A stretch of 64,000 nt of DNA from NCBI RefSeq assembly GCF_007828955.1, contig NZ_VIVR01000001.1, forward strand, positions 5,766,001 through 5,830,000. Direction: 5' to 3'. Within the stretch, counting starts at the first letter, position 1. Each line of letters opens with the position of its first letter. This document shows positions 24,747 to 33,964 of the stretch, one piece after another. The notes below the pieces were generated by a model. That model was not told where the DNA came from and did no database searches. It saw only the letters and a program-made list of their open reading frames with translations. Made by a program: the position numbers and the translations under genes. This stretch comes from Kitasatospora atroaurantiaca (GTDB lineage: Bacteria; Actinomycetota; Actinomycetes; Streptomycetales; Streptomycetaceae).

Positions 24747-25802
24747 GGCGTACGTGCTCGCGCCGCCCTTCGACCCCGACATCAGCTGCTTGAACACCGC
24801 GCTGGAGCGGGGGTTGCGGTCGCACTGCCAGAAGCCGTGCGGGCAGTAGTCGGTGACGGTCTGGTAGGCGGTGTCGTGGGTGCGCATCCACTCCACCATC
24901 CGCCGGACGAACTCCGGGTTGTCGCCGTTGCGGAACAGCCCCCACTCGGGGTACGACACCGGCTTCCCGCGCTTGGCGGCGAACTCGACCTGGTCCTGCA
25001 GCCCGTACGGTTCGGAGACGTACTGGTCGAAGCTGCCACCGGCCGGCTGGTCGTAGCTGTCCATCCCGATGATGTCGACCACGTCGTCACCGGGGTAACA
25101 GCGCGTCCACGGGATGGCGTCCAGCCCGCGGTTGGGCGTGAAGTCGAAGCGGAAGTGCTGGCCGGGCACCGAGCGCATCACGGTCACGATCCGCCGCCAG
25201 TACGCCTTCCAGGCCGTCGGGTCGGGCTTGCAGCGGTGGGTGTAGGTGATGCCGTTCATCTCCCAGCCGAGGGTGAGGACGGTGTCCCCGCCGCCCAGCG
25301 CGACCAGCTTCCTGGCCAGCCTGAGGAAGTGCTGGTCGAACTCGCCCCGGTTCCCCCTGGCCAGCAGTTTCACCACCTCGGCGTCGGGGACGTTGGCCTC
25401 GTTGGGCACCAGCATCGGCACGCCGAGGACGAGCTTGCGGGAGGGGTCGGCGAGCCGCCACTGCGACCAGAGGCCCAGCACCACCGGGTCGCCCTCGATG
25501 TCACCCCAGCCGTTTCCGGCCAGATAGGTGTGGCCGACCTGCATGTTGGCGCCGCCCAGCCACTGGGCCATCTTGCGGATCTGCGGGATGTAGTTGTCCC
25601 AGGACCCGACGAACGCGCCGAACGGCGCCTCGTGCCGGGCCCGCTGGACGGAGGGCCGGGGCGCGGCGCCGCGCGGCTGGATGGCGTCCGAGGAGAGGGC
25701 GGCGTGCCGCTCGGTCTGGCTCAGCGGTGTACCGGCGGGGACGCCCGCGGTGGTCACCAGCAGTAGGGCGGCGGCGGCCAGCGTGAGGCGGGCCAATCGC
25801 AT
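24723..25802 (-). CDS. secreted GH26-like glycoside hydrolase
   Basis: Probable extracellular endo-glycosidase, 359 residues, with a signal peptide (about 1-27). The TIM-barrel shows an acid/base site GWEMNG (about 185) preceded by GGDTVLTL, and a nucleophile site SYPEWGLF (about 285), the arrangement of clan GH-A enzymes such as GH26 mannanases. GAGGAGA lies 6 nt before ATG 25802. It is convergent with, and overlaps, the EPS operon, so it may trim the polymer made by those enzymes; that is inference. Similar proteins occur beside actinobacterial polysaccharide loci. Confidence 0.85.
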   Translation of the reverse strand: MRLARLTLAAAALLLVTTAGVPAGTPLSQTERHAALSSDAIQPRGAAPRPSVQRARHEAPFGAFVGSWDNYIPQIRKMAQWLGGANMQVGHTYLAGNGWGDIEGDPVVLGLWSQWRLADPSRKLVLGVPMLVPNEANVPDAEVVKLLARGNRGEFDQHFLRLARKLVALGGGDTVLTLGWEMNGITYTHRCKPDPTAWKAYWRRIVTVMRSVPGQHFRFDFTPNRGLDAIPWTRCYPGDDVVDIIGMDSYDQPAGGSFDQYVSEPYGLQDQVEFAAKRGKPVSYPEWGLFRNGDNPEFVRRMVEWMRTHDTAYQTVTDYCPHGFWQCDRNPRSSAVFKQLMSGSKGGASTYASAAAAGH

Positions 25803-26115
25803 GGGTCTCTCCTCGGGGCGTCGCATCGGCGGGCCCGAGAGGGTGCCCGCAGCCACGACCGTAAGGCCACGAGCCGTCAGAAAAGCCTCATGTCACTCTA
25901 AAGTGGCAGGTCGTACGGGCGAACGGCATCCTGTACCACCTCTGTAACAGTCCGTCCAGTGACCACAGCGGCCCGGCAGCGGCCCCGGCCGGCCGGTGCC
26001 CGTCGAGAACCGCAGGTCGGCAGGCGTACGGCGGGGCGCGGACGGCGCCGTCAGGCGTCCGGGTGGTCGGCCGCGTTGAGCTGACGGACGAGCGGACGGA
26101 CGGTACGCTCCGCCC
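25803..26115. other. divergent promoter region, GH26-like / PQQ-like genes
   Basis: No gene seen. On the minus strand TAGAGT (25895-25900) is a plausible -10 for the GH26-like gene and lies in a near-palindrome CACTCTAAAGTG (25894-25905). On the plus strand TACGCT at 26104 serves the next gene. Confidence 0.45.
26104..26109 (+). promoter_or_regulatory. -10 box TACGCT, leaderless transcript
   Basis: Ends 6 nt before GTG 26116, with no ribosome binding site between. Confidence 0.5.
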
Positions 26116-27039
26116 GTGTCCTGGAAGCCGCTGCGAGCCCTCAGCCCCCGATCGGTACTCCCTGCCCTGGCCGTGCTGCTGGTGCTCGGAGCCGGGGCTG
26201 CCGCGCACGCCAACCGCCCGGTGCCGTTCGGCGACCGGGTGGCCGAGCCCGGCGGCGCGGACGCGAGCCCGGTGAGCGCACAGTCGCTGGACACCGGCTA
26301 CCTGGAGCTCAAGGTCGGGCCCGGCCTGGAGGCGTACGACCGGACCACCGGCCAGCACAGCTGGTCCTACCGCCGCGAGGGCGCCACCGCGCTGCACCTG
26401 GCCATGGCCGGCGAGAGCGCCGTCGTGGTCTGGGACGACGGCCTGGTCACCTCCGTCCGGCCGAGCGACCACGAGGTCCGCTGGCACCGCGCCGTCCCGG
26501 GCCTGAGCGACTGGCTGCACGGCGAGGGCGAGAGCGGCGCGGCCACCCGTACCGAGACCGAGCGCCGCGAGATCGCGCTGCAGCGGGCCGCCGCGGCGCT
26601 GCAGCCCGTGATCGAGGACGAGCCCTGGGTTGCCGTGGTGACCCCGGCGCTGACCATGGGCTTCCGGGACCGGGACGGCGACCTGCGGTTCAACTCCCGC
26701 CCGCTCGCCGGCTGCTCCTACGACCCCCTGCGCGCCGTGCACACCGACAACGCCGTGCTGGTGCCGCGCAGCTGCACGGGGACGAACAGCTCGGGCCACC
26801 CGCTGCCCGGTGGCATCACCGGCTTCCGGCTCAACGCCCACGGTTGGCAGCTCAACGCGGGGCCCGCCGTGGTCCTGCAGCGCGTGGACGCGTACCGGGT
26901 CGCCATCGACGACGGCCCGATCGTCGGCAGCCGGGTCTTCGACACCCGCCAGGGCGCCCCCGAGACCGTCTGCGGCGGTCCGGCGGCCCCCTTCGCGGCC
27001 GTGAAGCCGCACAGCGTGTGCCCTACGCCCACGAGCTAG
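26116..27039 (+). CDS. secreted/membrane-anchored PQQ-like beta-propeller protein
   Basis: Conserved-type hypothetical protein of 307 residues with one N-terminal hydrophobic segment (about 13-31) and an exported domain. GLEAYDRTTGQHSWSYRREG and VVWDDGLVTSVRPSDHEVRWHR look like two PQQ-like repeat blades; three to four Cys near the C-terminal half may form disulfides. No enzymatic residues recognised. GTG 26116 appears leaderless (TACGCT 6 nt upstream). A related architecture is seen in the gene at 63010. Confidence 0.7.
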   Translation: MSWKPLRALSPRSVLPALAVLLVLGAGAAAHANRPVPFGDRVAEPGGADASPVSAQSLDTGYLELKVGPGLEAYDRTTGQHSWSYRREGATALHLAMAGESAVVVWDDGLVTSVRPSDHEVRWHRAVPGLSDWLHGEGESGAATRTETERREIALQRAAAALQPVIEDEPWVAVVTPALTMGFRDRDGDLRFNSRPLAGCSYDPLRAVHTDNAVLVPRSCTGTNSSGHPLPGGITGFRLNAHGWQLNAGPAVVLQRVDAYRVAIDDGPIVGSRVFDTRQGAPETVCGGPAAPFAAVKPHSVCPTPTS

Positions 27040-27056
27040 GACAGGATCGGGCACCA

Positions 27057-27134
27057 CAGGGGCGCGGGGAACTGCGCGAGACCGGAAGGCACCGACCCGT
27101 GCCCTACCGCTTCGCGCAGTTCACCGCGCCCCTG
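27057..27134 (+). repeat. 78-bp hairpin element, copy 3
   Basis: Standard arms with inner stem GGCAC/GTGCC in the loop. Lies 17 bp after the PQQ-like gene and before the ABC-F promoter. Confidence 0.9.
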
Positions 27135-27184
27135 TCATTACCCCGCTGCCTACTTAATCGGCCGGGCCGCCTCGCCGGTCCCGG

Positions 27185-27190
27185 TAGACT
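27185..27190 (+). promoter_or_regulatory. -10 box TAGACT before the ABC-F leader ORF
   Basis: TAGACT ends 7 nt before ATG 27198 of a 7-codon ORF, so the transcript probably begins at that ATG. No good -35 is visible. Confidence 0.6.
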
Positions 27191-27197
27191 GACCCGT

Positions 27198-27221
27198 ATG
27201 GCTGTTCTCTCCGGGCATTAG
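27198..27221 (+). CDS. seven-residue leader ORF upstream of the ABC-F gene
   Basis: ATG followed by codons for Ala-Val-Leu-Ser-Gly-His and TAG, placed directly at the predicted transcription start. A bulged hairpin (GGCG...GGCC/GGCCCGCC) follows at about 27227-27252, then the ABC-F start at 27339. Short ORFs ahead of ABC-F genes often serve ribosome-mediated attenuation, which is the suggested role here. Confidence 0.45.
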   Translation: MAVLSGH

Positions 27222-27338
27222 CGGGCAGGCGGCGAGGCCCTTCGAGGCCCGCCGGACTCCGAGCGCTGCCCCTTCCCCGCTGTCCCGGCCCTGTGACTCG
27301 TCCAGGTGCCCGCTTACGTCCCAGGAGCTTCCACAGCC

Positions 27339-28937
<1,599 letters not shown>

Positions 28938-29267
28938 CCCCGCAGTAGACGCGGAATCAGCTGTCCGGCGTAGAAAATCTCATCCTTGGCGGACGCCGGG
29001 AATGGGAGACTCCGGGATTCCGTTTGAGTGGGTTCACCCTCGGCCGGCCGCCGTTCGGCGGTCGGGCCGCCCGTGCTGATCAGCTATTTCGTCCCGCCCG
29101 CCGCCCTCGGCCGGGGGCGCGTGCACCCAGCGTGAGCGCCCTTGTGCACTGTGAGCACCACCGGCAGACTGCGCTTTCCCGGTATCGACCTTGTCGAATG
29201 GGTGGCCAGGAGCCTGGCTATGGGTGATCATGGGAATCTGACCGAGCACAGCTACGAGGAGGCACGG
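28938..29267. other. intergenic region after the ABC-F gene
   Basis: No gene recognised. A 10-bp stem CCGGCCGCCG/CGGCGGTCGG (29044-29065, one mismatch, TT loop) may end ABC-F transcription. The rest must include the promoter of the small HTH gene. Confidence 0.45.
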
Positions 29268-29501
29268 GTGGCCGAGACTCTGAAAAAGGGCAGCCGGGTG
29301 ACCGGTGCCGCGCGTGAGAAGCTGGCGGCCGATCTCAAGAAGAAATACGACTCCGGGGCGAGCATTCGCGCGCTGGCGGAGGAGACCGGTCGTTCCTACG
29401 GCTTCGTGCACCGCATGCTGAGCGAGTCCGGAGTGATCCTCCGGGGCCGCGGCGGTGCCACGCGGGGCAAGAGCAAGACCGCTGCAGTAGCGGGTTCCTG
29501 A
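29268..29501 (+). CDS. small helix-turn-helix protein
   Basis: 77-residue basic protein with one HTH: KLAADLKKKYDSGASIRALA, then EETGRSYGFVHRMLSESG, and a tail rich in Arg, Gly and Lys (GRGGATRGKSK). The pattern is a resolvase/sigma-like HTH without other domains, widely kept in streptomycetes. GTG 29268 has AGGAGG 5 nt upstream, deciding the start against the longer open frame from 29142. Likely DNA-binding; regulon unknown. Confidence 0.85.
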   Translation: MAETLKKGSRVTGAAREKLAADLKKKYDSGASIRALAEETGRSYGFVHRMLSESGVILRGRGGATRGKSKTAAVAGS

Positions 29502-29831
29502 CTGACCATCATGCCGGCGGGCGGTCCGACCTCAGAGCAGACCCTGTCCGGTCGAGGTCGCCATGCCGGTTGCTGAGTGACCCGGCGAAGCGCCGAATCC
29601 CCCACGACACGTGGGACCCCCACCACGCGTGAGAGTGCACAGCAGGTGAGGCTGTGCAGTAGTAGCAGAGCAGCAGCAGCCAACAGCTTGAGACGACTCG
29701 GCGGCCGGGGACATCCGGGCCGCCGAGCGTCGTTTCCCGCCGACTCGCCGTTCCGACGGGGAGCCCTGTCCAGTCGGGGCCAGTTTTGTTACTCTCCAGT
29801 AGCTCTACTGCCCCTCTGCTGGAGGTACGTC
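29502..29831. other. intergenic region before the enoyl-CoA hydratase gene
   Basis: No protein gene seen. It contains a strong hairpin (29693-29733) and a CAG-rich run near 29660-29680. A small RNA cannot be excluded. Confidence 0.4.
29693..29733 (+). terminator. hairpin between the HTH and hydratase genes
   Basis: Stem ACGACTCGGCGGCC/GGCCGCCGAGCGTCGT with a two-base bulge and an 11-nt loop, followed by TTT. Confidence 0.65.
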
Positions 29832-30638
29832 ATGACCGCCCCTGCCCTCGAGCCCGACCCGCAGCTGTGGGAGCAGGCCGGAGTCCGGCTCGAACTCGAC
29901 GGCGAGACCGCCGTGGTGACACTCTGTCAGCCCAAGCGGCGCAATGCCCAGTCCCCGGCCATGTGGAGGGCGCTGGCCGCCGTGGGCCGCTCCCTGCCCG
30001 GCACCGTGCGCGTCGTGGTGCTGCGGGCCGAGGGAGTCTCGTTCTCGGCCGGGCTCGACCGGGCGATGTTCACCCCGGAGGGAATCCCCGGCGAGCGGAA
30101 CTTCCTGCAGCTCGCCGCGGCCGAGGACAAGGACGTCGACGAGACCATTGCCGGCTTCCAGGAGGCCTTCACCTGGTGGCGCCGCCCGGATCTGATCAGC
30201 ATCGCGGCCGTCCAGGGGCACGCGGTGGGCGCGGGCTTCCAGCTCGCGCTCGGCTGTGACCTGCGGGTGGTCGCCGAGGACGTCCAGTTCTCCATGAAGG
30301 AGACCTCGCTGGGCCTCGTCCCCGATCTGGCCGGTACGAAGCCGCTGATCGAGCTGGTCGGCTACGCGCGAGCTCTGGAGATCTGTGCGACCGGCCGCTG
30401 GGTGGGCGCCGAGGAGGCTGTCGCCACCGGTCTGGCGAACCTCGCCGTCCCGGCTGCCGAGCTGGACGCCGCCGTACGCGATCTGGCCGCCGCGCTGCTG
30501 GCGGCCCCGCGCAACGCGGTGATCGAGACCAAGGCGCTGCTGCAGGGCGCGGGCGGACGCTCCTACGACGAGCAGCGGTCCGCCGAACGGGCGGCGCAGG
30601 CCCGCCGGATGCGTGACCTCGCCGGCCTCGGCGACTGA
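29832..30638 (+). CDS. enoyl-CoA hydratase/isomerase family protein
   Basis: Crotonase-fold acyl-CoA enzyme, 268 residues. The oxyanion-hole segments are SFSAGLDRAMF (about 72-82) and AVQGHAVGAGFQLALGCDLRVV (about 127-148). At the position of the second catalytic Glu the sequence reads SLGLVPDLAGTKPL, with Asp in the expected region, so exact activity (hydratase, isomerase or other) is uncertain. GGAGG lies 6 nt before ATG 29832, ruling out the longer frame from 29577. Stands alone and ends with a strong terminator. Confidence 0.88.
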   Translation: MTAPALEPDPQLWEQAGVRLELDGETAVVTLCQPKRRNAQSPAMWRALAAVGRSLPGTVRVVVLRAEGVSFSAGLDRAMFTPEGIPGERNFLQLAAAEDKDVDETIAGFQEAFTWWRRPDLISIAAVQGHAVGAGFQLALGCDLRVVAEDVQFSMKETSLGLVPDLAGTKPLIELVGYARALEICATGRWVGAEEAVATGLANLAVPAAELDAAVRDLAAALLAAPRNAVIETKALLQGAGGRSYDEQRSAERAAQARRMRDLAGLGD

Positions 30639-30657
30639 TCGGAAGACGCGGCAGGCA

Positions 30658-30683
30658 GGGCCCGACCCGGGAGGGTCGGGCCC
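30658..30683 (+). terminator. terminator after the enoyl-CoA hydratase gene
   Basis: Perfect 11-bp stem GGGCCCGACCC/GGGTCGGGCCC with a 4-nt loop, followed by TT. Confidence 0.85.
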
Positions 30684-30786
30684 TTGCGCGTTCCTGCCCC
30701 CTTTTTCGGCGCGCGGGTTTCGTGGCGGAATGTCAGAGTTGGGCTGATTTGCGATATAGCTGGACGGGAAACCACAGGAGCCCACC

Positions 30787-31305
30787 GTGCCCGACACCCC
30801 GACCCCCGCCGATCTGCAGAAGAACGTCGAACACAAGACCGCCGCGCAGCCGGGCGCCACCGCCACCGCCGCCACCACCCCCAAACCCTCGCCGGAGCGG
30901 GGCCGCACCGTGCTCGCGGTCGGTGTCGTCGAGAAGATCGCCGGCATGGCCGCGCGCGAGATCTCCGGCATCCACGCCCTGGGCTCCGGGCTCACCCGCA
31001 CCTTCGGGGCGATGCGCGACCGGGTGCCGGGCAGCAAGTCGAGCATCGGGCGCGGTATCAAGGCCGAGGTCGGCGAGAAGCAGACGGCCATCGACATCGC
31101 CCTGGTCGTCGAGTACGGCGTGGTCATCCCGAAGCTGGCCGCCGCGGTGCGGGAGAACATCATCGCGGCGGTGGAGCGGATGACCGGCCTCGAGGTGGTC
31201 GAGGTCAACATCGCCGTCAACGACGTCCACCTGCCGGACGAGCCGGACGTCGAAGAGGAAGAGGAAGAGACCACCGGCCCCGGCCAGCGCCGCAGGCTGC
31301 AGTAG
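30787..31305 (+). CDS. Asp23/Gls24 family envelope stress protein
   Basis: First gene of a five-gene Asp23/AmaP operon. The 172-residue protein has a disordered N-terminus (about 1-38, Ala/Pro/Thr-rich) and the Asp23 domain (about 40-155): VGVVEKIAGMAAREISGIHAL, IDIALVVEYGVVIPKLAAAVRENI and a C-terminal VNDVHLPDE, then an acidic tail. In firmicutes such proteins are held at the membrane by AmaP, whose homologue is the last gene here. GTG 30787 is preceded by AGGAG 5 nt upstream (ACAGGAGCCCACC). Confidence 0.92.
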   Translation: MPDTPTPADLQKNVEHKTAAQPGATATAATTPKPSPERGRTVLAVGVVEKIAGMAAREISGIHALGSGLTRTFGAMRDRVPGSKSSIGRGIKAEVGEKQTAIDIALVVEYGVVIPKLAAAVRENIIAAVERMTGLEVVEVNIAVNDVHLPDEPDVEEEEEETTGPGQRRRLQ

Positions 31306-31328
31306 GACCAGCGGAAGAGGAGCAGCGG

Positions 31329-31520
31329 ATGAATCTTGCCCTGATCGGCCTGGTGGTCGGGATGGCCCTGGGCTTCGCGGGCTACTTCGGCGGATTCGCC
31401 GCCTTCCTCCTGGTCGGCGTGCTCGGTGCGGTCGGCTTCGTGGTCGGCCGGCTGCTGGAGGGGGACATCGAACTCGGCGAGCTGGGTGACCTGTTGCGCG
31501 GCCGCGACCGGCGGCGTTGA
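31329..31520 (+). CDS. small membrane protein of the Asp23 operon
   Basis: 63-residue protein with two closely packed hydrophobic segments rich in Gly (GLVVGMALGFAGYFGGFAAFLLVGVLGAVGFVVG in two pieces, residues about 7-40), then an acidic-basic tail (GDIELGELGDLLRGRD). Resembles DUF2273-type proteins that accompany Asp23 genes. AAGAGGAG lies 6 nt before ATG 31329. Its stop overlaps the next start (TGATG). Confidence 0.82.
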   Translation: MNLALIGLVVGMALGFAGYFGGFAAFLLVGVLGAVGFVVGRLLEGDIELGELGDLLRGRDRRR

Positions 31521-31858
31521 TGGCGGCAACGGGCACGGTCGTCGCCCAGCGGGGCACCCTGCAGATCGCCGACCGGGTGTTCACCAAGATCGCCGGCCGG
31601 GCGGCCCAGGACGTACTGGCCGCCGCCTGGGCCGGGCGCGCCGAGCGGGGCCGCACGCCCAAGGTCTCGGTCACGGTGTCCGGTGGGGCGGCCAGGCTCA
31701 CCCTCGGTGTGGAGCTGCCCTTCCCGGCGGATCTGTCCGAGCTGGCGCTGGCGGTCCAGGCGGCGGTGACGGAGCAGGTGACGGAGCTGACCGGTACGCG
31801 GGTCACCGGTGTCGCGGTGCTGGTCGAGCGGCTGGTCCCGGCGGGGGCCGCGAGGTGA
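31520..31858 (+). CDS. Asp23/Gls24 family protein (second, short)
   Basis: 112-residue Asp23-like protein without the disordered ends of the first paralogue: IADRVFTKIAGRAAQDVLAAAW, then VSVTVSGGAARLTLGVELPFPADLSELALAVQAAV and a final VTGVAVLVERLV. Coupled by a 1-bp overlap to the gene before and by 4 bp (GTGA) to the gene after. Possibly forms mixed assemblies with the longer paralogue; inference. Confidence 0.85.
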   Translation: MAATGTVVAQRGTLQIADRVFTKIAGRAAQDVLAAAWAGRAERGRTPKVSVTVSGGAARLTLGVELPFPADLSELALAVQAAVTEQVTELTGTRVTGVAVLVERLVPAGAAR

Positions 31859-32433
31859 CGGCCGGCCTGCCCCAGCCCGAAGAGGTTCCCGGGTTCGAGG
31901 AGATTCCCGAGCCCGTTCCCGTCCAGGGGCCGAGGTCGGCCCGGACGGCCGCGGCGGCCGTGGTCGCGACCGCCGTGCTGGTGATCGGCGGCGCGCTGCT
32001 CTACGACGTGATCGCGGTACGGACCGGACACCAGGCCCGCCCCTGGCGGGCCAAGCTCGCGCACGAGCTGGCGACCCGTCACCTGGACGATCCCTGGGTG
32101 CTGACCGGTGCGGGCATCGCCGTCCTGCTCGGCGTCTGGCTGTGCGTGCTGGCCTTCACCCCCGGGATGCGCCGCTGGCTGCCGCTGCGGCAGGAGGGCG
32201 CCGTGATCGACCGCTCGGGGGTGGCCGCCCTGATCACCGCCCGTGCCGAGGAGCTCCCGGGCGTGGATTCCGTCGCTGTCCGGGTCCGGCAGAACCGTAC
32301 CCGGGTCACCGTCACCGGTGCCGCCGACCCCGCGGGCGTCCAGCGCGCGCTCCGGGCCGAGCTGGCCCGCATCCCGCTGGCCGGCCCGAACCAGCTCGAC
32401 GTCCGCGCCCACCGGCCGGGGAGGCACCACTGA
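31855..32433 (+). CDS. two-TM membrane protein of the Asp23 operon (DUF6286-like)
   Basis: 192-residue protein with TM segments near 30-50 (AAAAVVATAVLVIGGALLYD) and 87-107 (TGAGIAVLLGVWLCVLAF) and a cytosolic C-terminal domain (about 110-192) whose alternating pattern VDSVAVRVRQNRTRVTVTGAA resembles the Asp23/AmaP beta core. Starts with GTG 31855 in a GTGA overlap and itself overlaps the AmaP start by 1 bp. Role unknown beyond the operon context. Confidence 0.8.
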   Translation: MTAGLPQPEEVPGFEEIPEPVPVQGPRSARTAAAAVVATAVLVIGGALLYDVIAVRTGHQARPWRAKLAHELATRHLDDPWVLTGAGIAVLLGVWLCVLAFTPGMRRWLPLRQEGAVIDRSGVAALITARAEELPGVDSVAVRVRQNRTRVTVTGAADPAGVQRALRAELARIPLAGPNQLDVRAHRPGRHH

Positions 32434-33050
32434 TGAGCCGATCCGCCGTCAACAGGTCGATGCTGGCCGTCGCCGGCCTGGTACTGCTGGTCGCCGGGGT
32501 GCTGGTGCTGGCCGGGGGCCTGGATCTGTACGGGCGGCTTCACCTGGACATGCCCCAGGGGTGGCCGCTCACCTCGCCGGACCAGCCGGTGGTCAGCTAC
32601 GCCTCCCGTACCCGGTGGACGGACAAGGCCTGGTGGTGGCCGACCGTGATCACGGTGCTCGTGCTCGCCGTCGCCGGAGCGCTCTGGTGGCTCTTCGCCC
32701 AGCTGCACCGCAGCGGACCCAGCACGGTCACACTGCCGGCCCCGGGCGCCGGCCTGGTGCTGCGCCTGCGCACCAGTGCGCTGGAGGACGCGCTCGAGAC
32801 CGAGACCATCGCCCTGCCCGAGGTGGCGCGGGTCCGGGTGAAGCTGACCGGGGGGTCGAGGAGGCCGCTGGTGCGGGCGGCGGTCCGGCTGGAGGCGGGC
32901 GGCGGGCCGGCCGGGCTGGTGGAGCGGTTCCACACTGGACCGCTGGCGCACGCCAGGGACAGTCTGGGCCTGCCGGAGCTGCCCGCCGAGCTGCGCCTCG
33001 GGGTGGCGGGCAGGCGCCGCGCCACCCCGAGGCACCCCCGGGTGCTGTGA
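32433..33050 (+). CDS. amaP: AmaP-like alkaline shock response membrane anchor protein
   Basis: 205-residue protein with two TM helices (about 10-30 and 68-90) followed by a cytosolic domain with TSALEDALETETIALPEVARVRVKL, the AmaP-like pattern. In Staphylococcus aureus AmaP anchors Asp23 at the membrane; here it is the last of five linked genes, so the same link is likely. The C-terminal tail is short and strongly basic. No terminator is obvious; the convergent SDR gene ends 7 bp away. Confidence 0.82.
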   Translation: MSRSAVNRSMLAVAGLVLLVAGVLVLAGGLDLYGRLHLDMPQGWPLTSPDQPVVSYASRTRWTDKAWWWPTVITVLVLAVAGALWWLFAQLHRSGPSTVTLPAPGAGLVLRLRTSALEDALETETIALPEVARVRVKLTGGSRRPLVRAAVRLEAGGGPAGLVERFHTGPLAHARDSLGLPELPAELRLGVAGRRRATPRHPRVL

Positions 33051-33057
33051 CCCCTGC

Positions 33058-33819
33058 TCAGAGCGCGCGCAGTGCCCCGCCGTCCACCGGCACCATCACG
33101 CCGGTCAGGTACGAGGCCGCCGGTGACAGCAGGAAGGCCGCGACCCTGCCGAACTCCTCCGGCGTGCCGTAGCGGCCGAGCGGGATCGTCGCGTTGGCAC
33201 GCGCCCTGGCGGCCTCGGCGTCTCCGCTCAGGCCGTCCAGCTCGCGCAGCCGGTCGGTGGCGATCCGGCCGGGCAGCAGGCCCAGCACCCGGATGCCGCG
33301 CGGGCCCAGCTCGTCCGCGAGGGACTTGGCGGCCATCGCCAGGCCCGGCCGCAGGCCGTTGGAGATCCCGAGGCCGGGGATCGGCTGGCGCACCGAGCTG
33401 GAGAGCACGAAGGCGATCACGCCGCCCTCGCCGAGGACGCCGGCCGCCGTCCGGGCGAGCCGGAGCGCACCCAGGAAGACCGACTCGAACGCGCTGCGCC
33501 AGGCCTCGTCCTCGGCCAGCACCACCGGCCCCGCGGCCGGGCCGCCGACGCTGATCAGCACCCCGTCGAGCCGTCCGAAGGTCTGCCGGGCCGCCTCGAC
33601 CAGCCGGCCCGCGGCCGCCGGGTCGGCGTTGTCGGCCACCACGCCGTGCGCGTGCTCCGGGCCGCCGAGCTCGGCGACGGCCGCGTCGACCGACTCCTTG
33701 GAGCGGCCGCTGAGCACCACCCGGGCGCCGTCCGCGACCAGTTCGCGTGCGGAGGCAAGCCCGAGCCCACGGGTGGCGCCGGTCACTACGTACACCTTGT
33801 ACTGCAGTCCGAGATCCAT
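33058..33819 (-). CDS. SDR-family protein with an atypical active site
   Basis: 253-residue Rossmann-fold protein with a clear TGATRGLG cofactor motif (about 13-20), VADNAD, and the C-terminal SDR block YLTGVMVPVDGG. Where classical SDRs have Ser then YxxxK, this one reads LSSSVRQPIPGLGISNGLRPGLAMAAKSL: the Ser is present but Tyr and Lys are not in place. It may therefore be a non-classical oxidoreductase or a binding protein. ATG 33819 has CAATAT 6 nt upstream and no ribosome binding site, so it may be leaderless. Divergent from the membrane protein gene at 33965. Confidence 0.85.
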   Translation of the reverse strand: MDLGLQYKVYVVTGATRGLGLASARELVADGARVVLSGRSKESVDAAVAELGGPEHAHGVVADNADPAAAGRLVEAARQTFGRLDGVLISVGGPAAGPVVLAEDEAWRSAFESVFLGALRLARTAAGVLGEGGVIAFVLSSSVRQPIPGLGISNGLRPGLAMAAKSLADELGPRGIRVLGLLPGRIATDRLRELDGLSGDAEAARARANATIPLGRYGTPEEFGRVAAFLLSPAASYLTGVMVPVDGGALRAL

Positions 33820-33897
33820 GGGGACATATTGCCTGGTCCGGCAGCCCTGAGTGGAGTCCGTCTCACTGACGGATCGACAGTTGACGGAGAGCAACAG

Positions 33898-33916
33898 TTA
33901 GGGAAACCTAACCTTG
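33898..33916. promoter_or_regulatory. iron-box-like site (IdeR/DmdR type)
   Basis: TTAGGGAAACCTAACCTTG matches 16 of 19 positions of the actinobacterial iron-box consensus TWAGGTWAGSCTWACCTWA. It lies 49 bp before the membrane protein start at 33965 and 79 bp from the divergent SDR start. Confidence 0.6.
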
Positions 33917-33964
33917 CTTTGCCCGTCCTTCCCTCGGTTCGGCCACCCTCGCCCGGAGTCTCAC

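Noticed and set aside
14554..25802. EPS locus as the essential peptidoglycan flippase region
   Set aside because: The MurJ-like gene is embedded in sugar-polymer genes and overlaps them, so a Wzx-type role is more likely than lipid II transport.
29660..29685. CAG-rich run as a regulatory repeat
   Set aside because: Too short and irregular to support a claim.
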